Shown here: in pieces, positions 17,309-25,876 of the stretch
Position numbering within the stretch: the first letter of the stretch is position 1
How the letters are laid out: each line of letters opens with the position of its first letter
Source of the DNA: Amycolatopsis vastitatis
GTDB taxonomy: Bacteria; Actinomycetota; Actinomycetes; Mycobacteriales; Pseudonocardiaceae
Length of the DNA stretch: 64,000 bases
NCBI RefSeq assembly: GCF_002234595.1
Contig: NZ_NMUL01000008.1
Span: 124,001-188,000 of the forward strand
Reading direction: 5' to 3'
The notes under the pieces: model-generated
The model's input: the letters and a program-made list of their open reading frames with translations, nothing else
Database searches by the model: none
Told to the model about the DNA's origin: nothing
Program-made: the position numbers and the translations under genes

Positions 17309-18760
17309 ATGAAGTTCGTCGCCATCACCGCCTGCCCCACCGGCATCGCCCACACCTACATGGCGGCCGAGTCGCTGGAGCAGACCGCCAAGGCCAACGG
17401 CGACGAGATCGTCGTCGAGACCCAGGGTTCGGCCGGGTCCGAACCCTTGTCCGCCGAGGACATCGCGAGCGCGGACGCCGTCATCTTCGCCGCGGACCTC
17501 GCCGTGCAGGGCCGGGACCGCTTCGCTGGCAAGCCGATCGTCGAAGCGCCGGTCAAGGCCGCGATCAACGACGCGGCCGGGCTGTTCGAACGCGCCAAGG
17601 CCGCGGCCCGCGAGCCCGTCGCCGCCGCGCCCGCCACCCCGGAGCTCACTTCGAAGGTCGGCGCGAACGACGGCGCCGGCGCCCGGATCCGCCAGTGGCT
17701 GATGACCGGCGTCAGCTACCTCATCCCGTTCGTGGCCGCGGGCGGCCTGCTCATCGCGTTGAGTTTCGCCCTGGGCGGTTACAAGATCGTCGACGCGCCG
17801 AAGGTCACCGAGCACTTCGACGCGGGTTCGGTCGCCGGCTGGGCCGCGCTGATGTTCCAGATCGGCAGCGCGGCGTTCGACTTCCTGGTACCGGTGCTGG
17901 CCGGGTTCATCGCCTTCGCGATGGCCGACCGCCCGGCCATCGCGCCCGGGTTCGTCGGCGGCGCGATCGCCGTGACCGTCCACGCCGGGTTCCTCGGCGG
18001 CCTGGTCGCCGGCCTGCTCGCCGGTGGCGTCGTGATGGCGCTGAAGAAGATCCGGGTGCCGAAGGCGATGCGCGGCATCATGCCGGTGGTCGTGTACCCG
18101 CTGCTCGGGTCCATTGTGGTCGGTGTGCTGATGTACGTCGTGGTCGGCAAGCCGATCGCCGCCGCGACGAGCGGGTTGACGCACTGGCTCAACAGCCTCA
18201 GCGGTGCCAGCGCGCTGCTGCTGGGCGCGCTGCTCGGCCTGATGATGGCCTTCGACATGGGCGGCCCGGTCAACAAGGCGGCGTACGCCTTCGCGGTCGG
18301 CGGCCTGACGACCGGTGCGACGGCGTCCCTGCAGATCATGGCCGCGGTGATGGCCGCCGGGATGGTCCCGCCGCTGGCGCTCGCGCTGGCGTCGACGGTG
18401 CGCAAGAAGCTGTTCACCGAGGCCGAGCGCGAGAACGGCCGCGCGGCCTGGCTGCTCGGCGCGTCGTTCATCACCGAAGGCGCGATCCCGTTCGCCGCGG
18501 CTGACCCGTTCCGGGTGATCCCGTCGATCATGCTGGGCTCGGCCGTCACCGGCTCGCTGTCGATGGCGTTCGGCGCGACGCTGCGTGCCCCGCACGGCGG
18601 GATCTTCGTGGTCCCGCTGATCGGCAGCCCGCTGCTGTTCCTGGTGGCGCTGGTGGCCGGCACGGTGGTCGCCGCCGGGGCGGTGGTCCTGCTCAAGCAG
18701 GCGCGCTTCCGCGCCACCGAACGTTCCGCCGCCGTCTCCGGCCGGCCCGTCAACGCGTGA
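17309..18760 (+). CDS. fruA: PTS fructose-specific EIIBC component
   Basis: 483 residues. The N-terminal EIIB domain (1-about 100) carries the phosphocysteine Cys9 in ITACPTGIAHTYMAAE. An Ala-rich linker (about 100-125) leads to the EIIC membrane domain (about 128-475), with many hydrophobic helices and GVSYLIPFVAAGG and FDMGGPVNKAAY. It imports fructose and phosphorylates it at C1. The ATG at 17309 follows AGGAGG in the end of the EIIA gene. HPr follows immediately. Confidence 0.94.
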   Translation: MKFVAITACPTGIAHTYMAAESLEQTAKANGDEIVVETQGSAGSEPLSAEDIASADAVIFAADLAVQGRDRFAGKPIVEAPVKAAINDAAGLFERAKAAAREPVAAAPATPELTSKVGANDGAGARIRQWLMTGVSYLIPFVAAGGLLIALSFALGGYKIVDAPKVTEHFDAGSVAGWAALMFQIGSAAFDFLVPVLAGFIAFAMADRPAIAPGFVGGAIAVTVHAGFLGGLVAGLLAGGVVMALKKIRVPKAMRGIMPVVVYPLLGSIVVGVLMYVVVGKPIAAATSGLTHWLNSLSGASALLLGALLGLMMAFDMGGPVNKAAYAFAVGGLTTGATASLQIMAAVMAAGMVPPLALALASTVRKKLFTEAERENGRAAWLLGASFITEGAIPFAAADPFRVIPSIMLGSAVTGSLSMAFGATLRAPHGGIFVVPLIGSPLLFLVALVAGTVVAAGAVVLLKQARFRATERSAAVSGRPVNA

Positions 18761-18771
18761 AGGAGTCCACT

Positions 18772-19050
18772 GTGTACCAACGCCGCACGCTCGTCGCCAG
18801 CAGTGTCGGGCTGCACGCCAGGCCCGCGGGCCTGGTCGCTCGCACGGCGGCCGGACAGCCTGCGAAGGTCCGGATCGCCAAGATCACCGGCGGCGTCGCC
18901 GGCGACCCGGTCGACGCGGCCAGCGTCCTCGGCCTGATGACGCTGGGCGCTGCTTTCGGCGACGAGGTCGAGCTGACCGCCGAGGGCGACCACGCCCAGA
19001 CGTCCGTCGACGCGCTGGCCGAGCTGATCGCCCAGGACCTGGACGCGTAA
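18772..19050 (+). CDS. ptsH: Phosphocarrier protein HPr
   Basis: 92 residues, full-length HPr. The GTG at 18772 (AAGGAG five bases upstream) was chosen over the in-frame GTG at 18757 because it places the active-site histidine of GLHARPA exactly at position 15, the canonical number, to be phosphorylated by enzyme I. The regulatory-serine region reads DAASVLGLMTLGAA. It is the last gene of the fructose operon and is followed by a strong terminator. With ptsI next door, both general PTS proteins are encoded in this locus. Confidence 0.94.
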   Translation: MYQRRTLVASSVGLHARPAGLVARTAAGQPAKVRIAKITGGVAGDPVDAASVLGLMTLGAAFGDEVELTAEGDHAQTSVDALAELIAQDLDA

Positions 19051-19060
19051 GGAACCCGTC

Positions 19061-19094
19061 GCGGCCCCGGTGGTGCTGATGCCACCGGGGCCGC
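19061..19094 (+). terminator. Strong stem-loop terminator after ptsH
   Basis: Perfect 13-bp arms (GCGGCCCCGGTGG / CCACCGGGGCCGC) with an 8-nt loop, 11 bp after the HPr stop, followed by TTCG. It separates the fructose operon from the TPR gene. Confidence 0.85.
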
Positions 19095-19128
19095 TTCGCC
19101 CGAACGGCCGAAGCGCCCGGCCTGCCCG

Positions 19129-22100
19129 GTGGTGTCCACTACGCCGGTGAATGCGTCCGATGCCGGGGAAACGGTCACCACACTGCGCCGGGCGTGCCGC
19201 TACGCCGAGGCGGAAAGGGCCATCGAAAAGCTCCTCGACGGGGCCAAGGCGCACGTCGAGCTAGGCCGGATTGCTTTCGATCGTGATCGGTGGGAAATCG
19301 CCACCGGTCACTTCACCCGCGCAGCGGAACTGGATCCCTTCAGCGAGATGGCCCAGGCATGGCGGGTGGCCGGGCTGAGCCGACAACGGCGGTACACCGA
19401 AGCCCGTGCCGCCGCGGACGCCGTTCTCGAGACGAACCCCCAAGCTCACCTGGTCCGGATCGCACGGGCGCGGGTGACCGTCGACGAGACCTCCGACGAA
19501 CGGTACCTGCTCGACGAGTGCGAAACGGTCCTCGGCTTCTTCCCTGATCATCTCGAGGCGCTGGAAAGCCGCATTCGCGCGCTCACGGGGTTGAACCGCC
19601 CCGTGGACGCGGCGGCCGCGGCCGAAGAAGCACTGGAGCGCCACCCCAAGGCCGCTGAACTGTACGTCGCGTGGGGATCAAGCCTCGCGAAGGCAGGCCG
19701 GTTCACCGCGGCGGTCGAGAAGTACGACCGCGCCGTGGAGATACAGCCCCAATACGTCCATGCGCATTACCGGAAGATCGACGCCCTCGGCGAGGCTTAC
19801 CGCTTCGACGAAGCACTCGGCCACGCCGAAGCGGCGGCGCAGCAATTGCCGGAGGCGAGCCGCCTGTACCTCACTTGGGGAGGCATCCTTCGGCGCTGTC
19901 ATGATTTCACCGGCGCGGTGGAGAAGTTCGACCACGCCATCGCCATCGATCAGCACCGGGCGGACCACTACCGGTGGAGAGCGTTCGCCCTGATGAAGCT
20001 CGGCCGGCGAGCCGACGCACTCTCCACCCTTCGAACCGGTCTGGAAGCCTGCCCTGACACTGTCGAGCTGTTGATCGAACAGGCCTGGCGATACCGGGAT
20101 GCGGACGATACGGACGCCGCGATCGCCATTGCCGAGAAAGCAGCTTCGCTCGCCCCGGCGAACCCGTCGGCACTGCACTGCCTCGTCAGGGTTCTGAGGC
20201 AGGTACAACGCTTCTCCGCCGCGGAATCCGCGGCGGCGGCAGCGATCCGCGGGTGCCCCCGGGACGCCCGACTCCACCGGGAACTGGGCTGGGTGTTCGC
20301 GGATCAGGACCGCGACGAGGAGGCACTCTCCGCTTTCCGCCGGGCGGCGGAACTGGACTCCTACGACGCTTTGTACATCGTGAACGTCAGCCGGGCCCTA
20401 CGATGGCTCTATCGCCACGACGAAGCCAGGGAACTGCTCGCAGAGTCGTGCACAAAACTCCCGGAAGACCCGCAGCTCGTCGAACAACAGGCACTGCTGA
20501 GTGAAGAAGTCGGCGCCATCGACGAAGCGCTGGACCTCTACCTGGAGACCAACCGCCGGTGGCCGCTGTTCGTCGGTGCGTGGATCGGCCGTATCCGGCT
20601 GCTCGCCCGCCGCAACCGCCACGCCGAAGCCGAGCGGACCGCACGGCTGGCGATGGAGCTCAATCCGTTCGCCGCCAACCTGCGCAGCCGGACGGCGACG
20701 TTACAGCAGGAAAACGGCGACGAAACCGCTGCAATCGCCACCCTCCGCCAAGCGTGCGCCGCCCTGCCGGGCAGGCGAAATCTCACTCTGGACCTGAGCT
20801 GGTTCCTTCGCCTCGCCGGCGAATACGAAGAAGCGCGCGAAATCCTCTGGCGGCTCCCCGACGATCCCGATGTCCTGAAGCGCCGCATCGGCCTGCTGCG
20901 GGACACCCGGGAACACCAGGAAGCTCTCGCCATCGCCGCGACCGCCGTGGAACGCTTCCCGGCGGATCTCCAGTTCCGGCGTGTCATCGGCAACATCCGA
21001 TCCGATCTCGGGGATGACGAACAGGCGATCGCGGCCTTCGAAGCGGTCCTGACGCTGCACCCAACGGACCGGGCTGCTCTGCTGGGAAAGCTCGGCCGCC
21101 TGCGGCTGCTGCGTCGCTACGACGAGGCCGTGCGGATCCTGCTCGGCGAGATCGAGCGCCGCCCGAACTACCCCGAGTTGCACGTCGAACTGGCCCGGGT
21201 CTACGAATGGATGGAGCGGAGGGCCGACGGCATAGCCGTCTACGAAAAGGCCATCGAGATCGATCCTCATGACGGCTGGTTGCGGCTGAACCACGCCTAC
21301 GCGCTGTGGCAGGCCGGACGGTACGAAGATGCGGAAACCGCGCTGACCACCGCTCTTGACGTGCAACCCGACTACGCGGCGCTGAAGCTGGAAATGGGCA
21401 GGCTCTGCGACGTCCAGAACCGGCACGAAGAAGCCCTGACCTGGTTCGACCGCGGCCTGGCTCGGCTGCCGAGGTCCACGTGGGCGGTGACGGCGAAGTC
21501 CGCCGCGCTGCGCTCCCTGGGCCGGTTCGGCGAGGCCGAGCGCCTGCTCGCCCCGCGCTTGGAAGGCCAGGACGTCACCGCCGACGTGGTGATCGAATGG
21601 GGCTGGGTGCTACGCGACCGCGGTGAGCTGGCTCGTGCCCGCCAGGCCTTCGAGCGCGCCCTCACCTTGGCGGTGGGCAAACGCGGCAGGGCGGACGCCC
21701 TGCATTGCCTGGGCTGGACCGCCTACAGCGCGGACGACTTCGAAGAAGCGGAAGGGCAGTTCCGGGCCGCGATCACCGAGAATCCCCAATCCAACAACGC
21801 CAAGATCGGACTGGCCTGGACGCTGGTGCACGACGGGGTACCGAACGGCGAGGACGAAGCGGAGCAACTGTGCCTGGACGTGCTCGCCGACGCTCCACGA
21901 CGTCACCTCGCCCATACCTGCCTCGGCGTTCTCTACGCCAAGCAGGGCAACCTCCCCCAGGCGGAACACCACCTCCGCCAGTCCATCGAAATCGACCCGT
22001 ACGGCGGCAGCTACGTCGACCTCGGCGCGCTCTTCGCGCAGATGGGCCGCTTCGAGGAAGCCGAGACCCTGCTGCTCAAGGCGCTGGAACGCAACTGGTA

Positions 22101-23007
22101 CGACAGCCAGGCGCACATCGAACTCGGCGCCCTGCACCTCCAGCGTGATCTCGACGGTACCGACGACCCCGCCGAAGCGCGGCGGGCCGCCCGGCACTTC
22201 CGGCAGGCGCTGGTCATCGAACCGACCCGCGGCGCCGCCGCCATCGGGTTGTCCCTCGCTCTGATCAAATCGCCGGGCGATCTGCTGGCCGCGGAGCGCG
22301 TGCTGCGGGAAGCCCTGCGCCGTCCGAACTGCGACCAACCGCGCTGGCAGCTCCTGGTCGCTCTCGCGCGGCTGCTCATTGGCCGGGGCGACGAAACCCA
22401 GCGTCGCGATCTGCACCTCGAAGCGCTCAGCACCGCCCGGCAGGCGATCGAGCTGGCCGCCAACCAGGCAGACCCACACTATGTAGCCGGTGTCGCGGCG
22501 TACAAGGCCGGGGAAAGCGGACCTCAGGCGCAGGCGCGGCCGTTCTACCGCCGCCGCGCGCTGCATCACTTCCGGCGCTGCCTGCACCACGATCCCGACC
22601 ACATCGAGGCCCGACGCGTGATGGCTCTCGCCGAAGAGAGCCTCGCGATCACGAGGAACAGCCTCGCCGGCAGCGCGACGATGATCGCGGTTGCGGGCGC
22701 GCTGCTGGTCACGCTCTGGCTGGGCTTCTTCCTCACTGGCAAGGTGACGACCGTCGTGATCAGCACCCTGACCCCGATCCTGGTCGGCCTGGTGGCGCTC
22801 GGCTTCGTCCTCCCCTTCCTGGTCCGGCTCAAGCTCCCCGGCGGTGTCGAAGCCGACCTCTCCGCCAGCCTGAACCAGGTGTCCTCCGGCCCGACGGGCG
22901 AGGTGAGCATCGGTCCCGGGCGACTGGTGGGGAGCAGCTCCGACAGTTCGGCCACGTGGTCACCGCTCGGCACCGGACCGCGTGGCGAACTGCCTCGACT
23001 GGGGTAG
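19129..23007 (+). CDS. Giant TPR-repeat protein with C-terminal double membrane anchor
   Basis: 1292 residues. Residues about 10-1165 are nearly continuous tetratricopeptide-like helical repeats of ~34 residues (recurring A...Y.EA....A.EL.P), roughly 30 units. At about 1185-1240 there are two hydrophobic helices (IAVAGALLVTLWLGFFL and the following VISTLTPILVGLVALGFVLP stretch). A 55-residue Gly/Ser-rich tail begins RLKLPGGVEADLS. A TPR scaffold on the membrane for protein-protein contacts is the safest reading; no enzyme domain is seen. GTG starts at 19129, 19132 or 19147 are possible, with no clear ribosome site. Codon 525 (20701) is TTA, and CTA and A/T-ending codons are more frequent than in neighbours, suggesting bldA-type control or later acquisition. 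Confidence 0.75.
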   Translation: MVSTTPVNASDAGETVTTLRRACRYAEAERAIEKLLDGAKAHVELGRIAFDRDRWEIATGHFTRAAELDPFSEMAQAWRVAGLSRQRRYTEARAAADAVLETNPQAHLVRIARARVTVDETSDERYLLDECETVLGFFPDHLEALESRIRALTGLNRPVDAAAAAEEALERHPKAAELYVAWGSSLAKAGRFTAAVEKYDRAVEIQPQYVHAHYRKIDALGEAYRFDEALGHAEAAAQQLPEASRLYLTWGGILRRCHDFTGAVEKFDHAIAIDQHRADHYRWRAFALMKLGRRADALSTLRTGLEACPDTVELLIEQAWRYRDADDTDAAIAIAEKAASLAPANPSALHCLVRVLRQVQRFSAAESAAAAAIRGCPRDARLHRELGWVFADQDRDEEALSAFRRAAELDSYDALYIVNVSRALRWLYRHDEARELLAESCTKLPEDPQLVEQQALLSEEVGAIDEALDLYLETNRRWPLFVGAWIGRIRLLARRNRHAEAERTARLAMELNPFAANLRSRTATLQQENGDETAAIATLRQACAALPGRRNLTLDLSWFLRLAGEYEEAREILWRLPDDPDVLKRRIGLLRDTREHQEALAIAATAVERFPADLQFRRVIGNIRSDLGDDEQAIAAFEAVLTLHPTDRAALLGKLGRLRLLRRYDEAVRILLGEIERRPNYPELHVELARVYEWMERRADGIAVYEKAIEIDPHDGWLRLNHAYALWQAGRYEDAETALTTALDVQPDYAALKLEMGRLCDVQNRHEEALTWFDRGLARLPRSTWAVTAKSAALRSLGRFGEAERLLAPRLEGQDVTADVVIEWGWVLRDRGELARARQAFERALTLAVGKRGRADALHCLGWTAYSADDFEEAEGQFRAAITENPQSNNAKIGLAWTLVHDGVPNGEDEAEQLCLDVLADAPRRHLAHTCLGVLYAKQGNLPQAEHHLRQSIEIDPYGGSYVDLGALFAQMGRFEEAETLLLKALERNWYDSQAHIELGALHLQRDLDGTDDPAEARRAARHFRQALVIEPTRGAAAIGLSLALIKSPGDLLAAERVLREALRRPNCDQPRWQLLVALARLLIGRGDETQRRDLHLEALSTARQAIELAANQADPHYVAGVAAYKAGESGPQAQARPFYRRRALHHFRRCLHHDPDHIEARRVMALAEESLAITRNSLAGSATMIAVAGALLVTLWLGFFLTGKVTTVVISTLTPILVGLVALGFVLPFLVRLKLPGGVEADLSASLNQVSSGPTGEVSIGPGRLVGSSSDSSATWSPLGTGPRGELPRLG

Positions 23008-23022
23008 CGGGACGCTCGATGA

Positions 23023-23610
23023 CTAAGCCGGGCCGAGCAGGGCGATCGAGGCTCGCACCGCGAGCTCGGTGACGTCGCCGGCCCGGCCGCCGTCCTCGAC
23101 GGTGGTGGCGATCAGCTCCCGCAACCCGCCCAGCAGCATGATCGCCAGCTGGCGGGACGGCGGGCTGATCCCCGCCGCGCGCATCTCCGCCGTGTCCGTC
23201 AGCCGCTGGGTCATCGCGATGAACCCCTCCATCGCGTCGCGCTGCAGGTCGCGGGCCGGCGCGCCGAGTGCGGGCACGTCCCGGATCCAGCTCAGCGTGA
23301 TCGCCGGCTCGGACTCCGCGCAGGCGATCCACGTCTCGATCGCCTGGCGCACCTGCTCTTTCCATGGCGCACGCGGGTCGACGGCCTCGGAGATCTGCTG
23401 GATCATCGAACGGTTCGCGTCGGCCAGGAGCGCGATCAAGCACTCCTCCCGGCTGGAGAAGTGCTCGTAGAACGTCCGGCGTGACGTGCGGGCGCGGCGG
23501 ACGACGTCGGCGACCGTCGTGTCGCGGAAGCCGCCGGAGGTGATCGACGCGGCCAGCCCGTCCAGCAGCCGCTGCCGGTACCGGCGGGTGTCGACGTCCA
23601 CGGAAGTCAC
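23023..23610 (-). CDS. TetR-family regulator, divergent from P450 operon
   Basis: 195 residues. The N-terminal helix-turn-helix (about 9-55: RYRQRLLDGLAASI, then TVADVVRRARTSRRTFYEHF) has the TetR pattern; the C-terminal helical domain is family-variable and should bind a hydrophobic ligand. The GTG at 23610 has GAGGAGG upstream. It is divergent from the P450 - hydrolase - SDR - monooxygenase genes, with a 22-bp interrupted palindrome between, so it probably represses both directions. This recalls EthR/EthA of mycobacteria, where a TetR protein controls an EthA monooxygenase; direct orthology to EthR was not tested. Confidence 0.9.
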   Translation of the reverse strand: MTSVDVDTRRYRQRLLDGLAASITSGGFRDTTVADVVRRARTSRRTFYEHFSSREECLIALLADANRSMIQQISEAVDPRAPWKEQVRQAIETWIACAESEPAITLSWIRDVPALGAPARDLQRDAMEGFIAMTQRLTDTAEMRAAGISPPSRQLAIMLLGGLRELIATTVEDGGRAGDVTELAVRASIALLGPA

Positions 23611-23646
23611 GCTATACCCCTCCTCTTGAAACGAGATGGTACACCG

Positions 23647-23668
23647 GCGTACCGTGTCGACGGTACGC
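23647..23668. promoter_or_regulatory. TetR operator: palindrome GCGTACCGT-N4-ACGGTACGC
   Basis: Perfect 9-bp arms around GTCG, in the 83-bp gap between the TetR gene and the P450 gene. Extra GTAC half-sites on either side (GGTACACC at 23638, GCGTACC at 23671) make a tandem array with about 12-bp spacing, suggesting cooperative binding by more than one dimer. Confidence 0.7.
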
Positions 23669-23693
23669 TCGCGTACCACCTCTGGGAGGGTCG

Positions 23694-24989
23694 ATGACGA
23701 CCGTGACAGGACCACCCGTGACGCTGCCGCCGGGGCCGAGCGCTCCCCGTGCCGTCCAAGGCGCCTACGCGCTCACGCAACCCCTGCGGGGGATGCGCCG
23801 CCTTCGCGAGCGCTACGGCGACGCCTTCACGGTGAACGTGCCGATCTTCGGCAACGCCGTCGTGATCAGCGATCCCGGCGAGATCAAGCAGCTGTTCACC
23901 TCCGGACCCGAGCTCGTCGACAACCTCGAGGTCAACCTCGGGCGCGTGCTGGGACCCCGGTCGATGTTCGCCCTCTCCGGCGAGGAGCACAAACGGCAGC
24001 GCAAGCTCCTCGTGCCGCCGTTCCACGGACGACGGCTCGCGGCGTACGAGAAGATCGTCGAAGAGGAGACCGTCCGTGAGCTGGCGAGCTGGCCGGACGG
24101 GAAAGCGTTCGCGACGCTGCCGTCGATGATGCGGATCACCCTCAACGCGATTCTCCGCGCGGTGTTCGGCGCCGAAGGGGCCGAGTTCGCCGAGCTGCGC
24201 GAACTGCTGCCGCCGTTCGTCACCCTCGGCTCCCGGCTGGCCGTGCTGCCGATTCCCAAGAAGGGCCGCTTCAACCCGTGGCGCCGCTTCGAGCGGATGC
24301 GCCGCGAGTACGACGCGGTCGTCGACCGGCTGATCGCCCAGGCCCGCCCGGACGGCGACGACGTCCTGGCGATGATGCTGCAGACCCGCTACGACGACGG
24401 GTCGAAGCTGACCCGCGAAGAGATCGGCGACCAGCTCCTCACCCTGCTCACCGCCGGGCACGAGACCACGGCGACCACGCTGGCCTGGGCGGTCGAGCGC
24501 CTCCGCCGCCACCCCGCGCTGCTGGCGGAGCTGAAGGACGACGACGGAAAACTCCTCGACGCGACGATCCTCGAGGTCCAGCGCACCCGCCCGGTCATCG
24601 ACCTCACCGCCCGGCAGGTCAAGCAGGACGGCTACCGGCTCGGCCGGTGGACGCTGCCGAAGGGCTACGCGGTGCTCGTCAGCATCGCGCTGATCCACGA
24701 CGACGACGCCGTCTTCCCGCACGCGGCCACCTTCGATCCGCATCGCTTCGCGGGCGCGCGCCCGGACCTCTACCAGTGGATCCCGTTCGGCGGCGGCACG
24801 CGCCGCTGCCTCGGCGCCGCGTTCGCGACGATGGAGATGACCGTCGTGCTGCGCACCCTCCTGCGGGACTTCGAACTCGTGCCGGCCGCCGGCCCCGGCG
24901 AACGCTGGCACTCCCGGGGCGTCGCCTACGCCCCGGCCAAGGGCGGCCGCGCGGTCGTGCGCCGCCGGATGACCGGAGGTGCTTCTTGA
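23694..24989 (+). CDS. Cytochrome P450
   Basis: 431 residues, a soluble bacterial P450. I-helix oxygen-activation motif AGHETT (254-259), K-helix EVQRTRP (ExxR) and the heme loop FGGGTRRCLG with the thiolate Cys372 are all intact. A proline-rich N-terminus (VTLPPGPSAPRAV) has no membrane anchor. The sequence resembles the mycobacterial CYP138/CYP51-like clan rather than macrolide hydroxylases (impression only). Electrons must come from a ferredoxin encoded elsewhere. It is the first gene of an operon; the next start overlaps its stop (TTGA). Likely substrates are hydrophobic (lipid, terpene or steroid-like). Confidence 0.93.
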   Translation: MTTVTGPPVTLPPGPSAPRAVQGAYALTQPLRGMRRLRERYGDAFTVNVPIFGNAVVISDPGEIKQLFTSGPELVDNLEVNLGRVLGPRSMFALSGEEHKRQRKLLVPPFHGRRLAAYEKIVEEETVRELASWPDGKAFATLPSMMRITLNAILRAVFGAEGAEFAELRELLPPFVTLGSRLAVLPIPKKGRFNPWRRFERMRREYDAVVDRLIAQARPDGDDVLAMMLQTRYDDGSKLTREEIGDQLLTLLTAGHETTATTLAWAVERLRRHPALLAELKDDDGKLLDATILEVQRTRPVIDLTARQVKQDGYRLGRWTLPKGYAVLVSIALIHDDDAVFPHAATFDPHRFAGARPDLYQWIPFGGGTRRCLGAAFATMEMTVVLRTLLRDFELVPAAGPGERWHSRGVAYAPAKGGRAVVRRRMTGGAS

Positions 24990-25876
24990 CCGAGCGGATC
25001 GCGGACGTCGGCCGCGGGATTTCCCTGGCCTACGAACGGATCGGGGACACCGGCGCCGAGCCCCTCGTCCTCGTCGCCGGGCTCGGCCAGCAGCTGCACG
25101 GCTGGCCGGACGCCTTCTGCGCGCAGCTCGCCGGGCGCGGCTACGAGGTCGTCCGGTTCGACAACCGGGACGCCGGGCGCTCGACGCACCCACGCTTCCG
25201 GCCGCCGAGCCTCTTCGGCATGCTCGCGGGGCGGTTTCCGCCGCAGCAGTACGACCTGATGGACATGGCCGCCGACACCGTGGGCCTGTTCGACGCGCTG
25301 GACCTCGAGACCGCCCACATCGCCGGCGTCTCCATGGGCGGCATGATCTCCCAGACCACCGCGGCGCTGTACCCGGACCGGATCCGCACCCTGACGTCGA
25401 TCATGTCGACGACCGGGTCGCGCGTGCTCGGCCGGCCCGCGCTTTCGACGTTGCGGATGATGGGCGGGAAGCCGCCGAAGTCCCGCGAGGAGGCGGTCGA
25501 AAGCGCCGTCCGGATGTTCCGCCACATCGGCTCCCACGGCTTCCCGTTCGACGAGGCCTGGGTGCGCGACACGGCCGGGAAGGGCTGGGACCGCGACCCG
25601 ACCGCCGGCGGTGTCGGCCGCCAGCTCGCCGCGATCATGAAGTCCGGCAACCGGACGCCCCTGTTGCGGAAGATCACCGCGCCGACGCTGGTGATCCACG
25701 GCGACCGCGACCGGATGGTCCACCCCACCGGCGGCGCCGCCACCGCCCGTGCGATTCCCGGCGCCCGCCGCGAAACCGTCCGCGGCATGGGCCACGACCT
25801 GCCCGAAGGCGCGTGGCCCGCCGTGCTCGACCTCATCGACCAGCACGCGAGGAGCAGCGATGTCCCGGCCCCGTAG
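24986..25876 (+). CDS. Alpha/beta hydrolase
   Basis: 296 residues, alpha/beta-hydrolase fold. The nucleophile elbow is GVSMGGM (Ser116); the oxyanion region is GLGQQLHGW; FDNRDAGRSTHP is the usual strand-4 segment; the acid and base are in VIHGDRDRMVHP and MGHDLPEG. The TTG start at 24986 overlaps the P450 stop with GGAGG upstream. Because a Baeyer-Villiger monooxygenase lies two genes downstream, hydrolysis of the ester or lactone it makes is a coherent role (inference). It overlaps the SDR gene by 17 bp. Confidence 0.88.
   Translation: MTERIADVGRGISLAYERIGDTGAEPLVLVAGLGQQLHGWPDAFCAQLAGRGYEVVRFDNRDAGRSTHPRFRPPSLFGMLAGRFPPQQYDLMDMAADTVGLFDALDLETAHIAGVSMGGMISQTTAALYPDRIRTLTSIMSTTGSRVLGRPALSTLRMMGGKPPKSREEAVESAVRMFRHIGSHGFPFDEAWVRDTAGKGWDRDPTAGGVGRQLAAIMKSGNRTPLLRKITAPTLVIHGDRDRMVHPTGGAATARAIPGARRETVRGMGHDLPEGAWPAVLDLIDQHARSSDVPAP

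Noticed and set aside
18757..18771. GTG at 18757 as HPr start
   Set aside because: It would move the active histidine from 15 to 20 and has no ribosome site; GTG at 18772 fits both.
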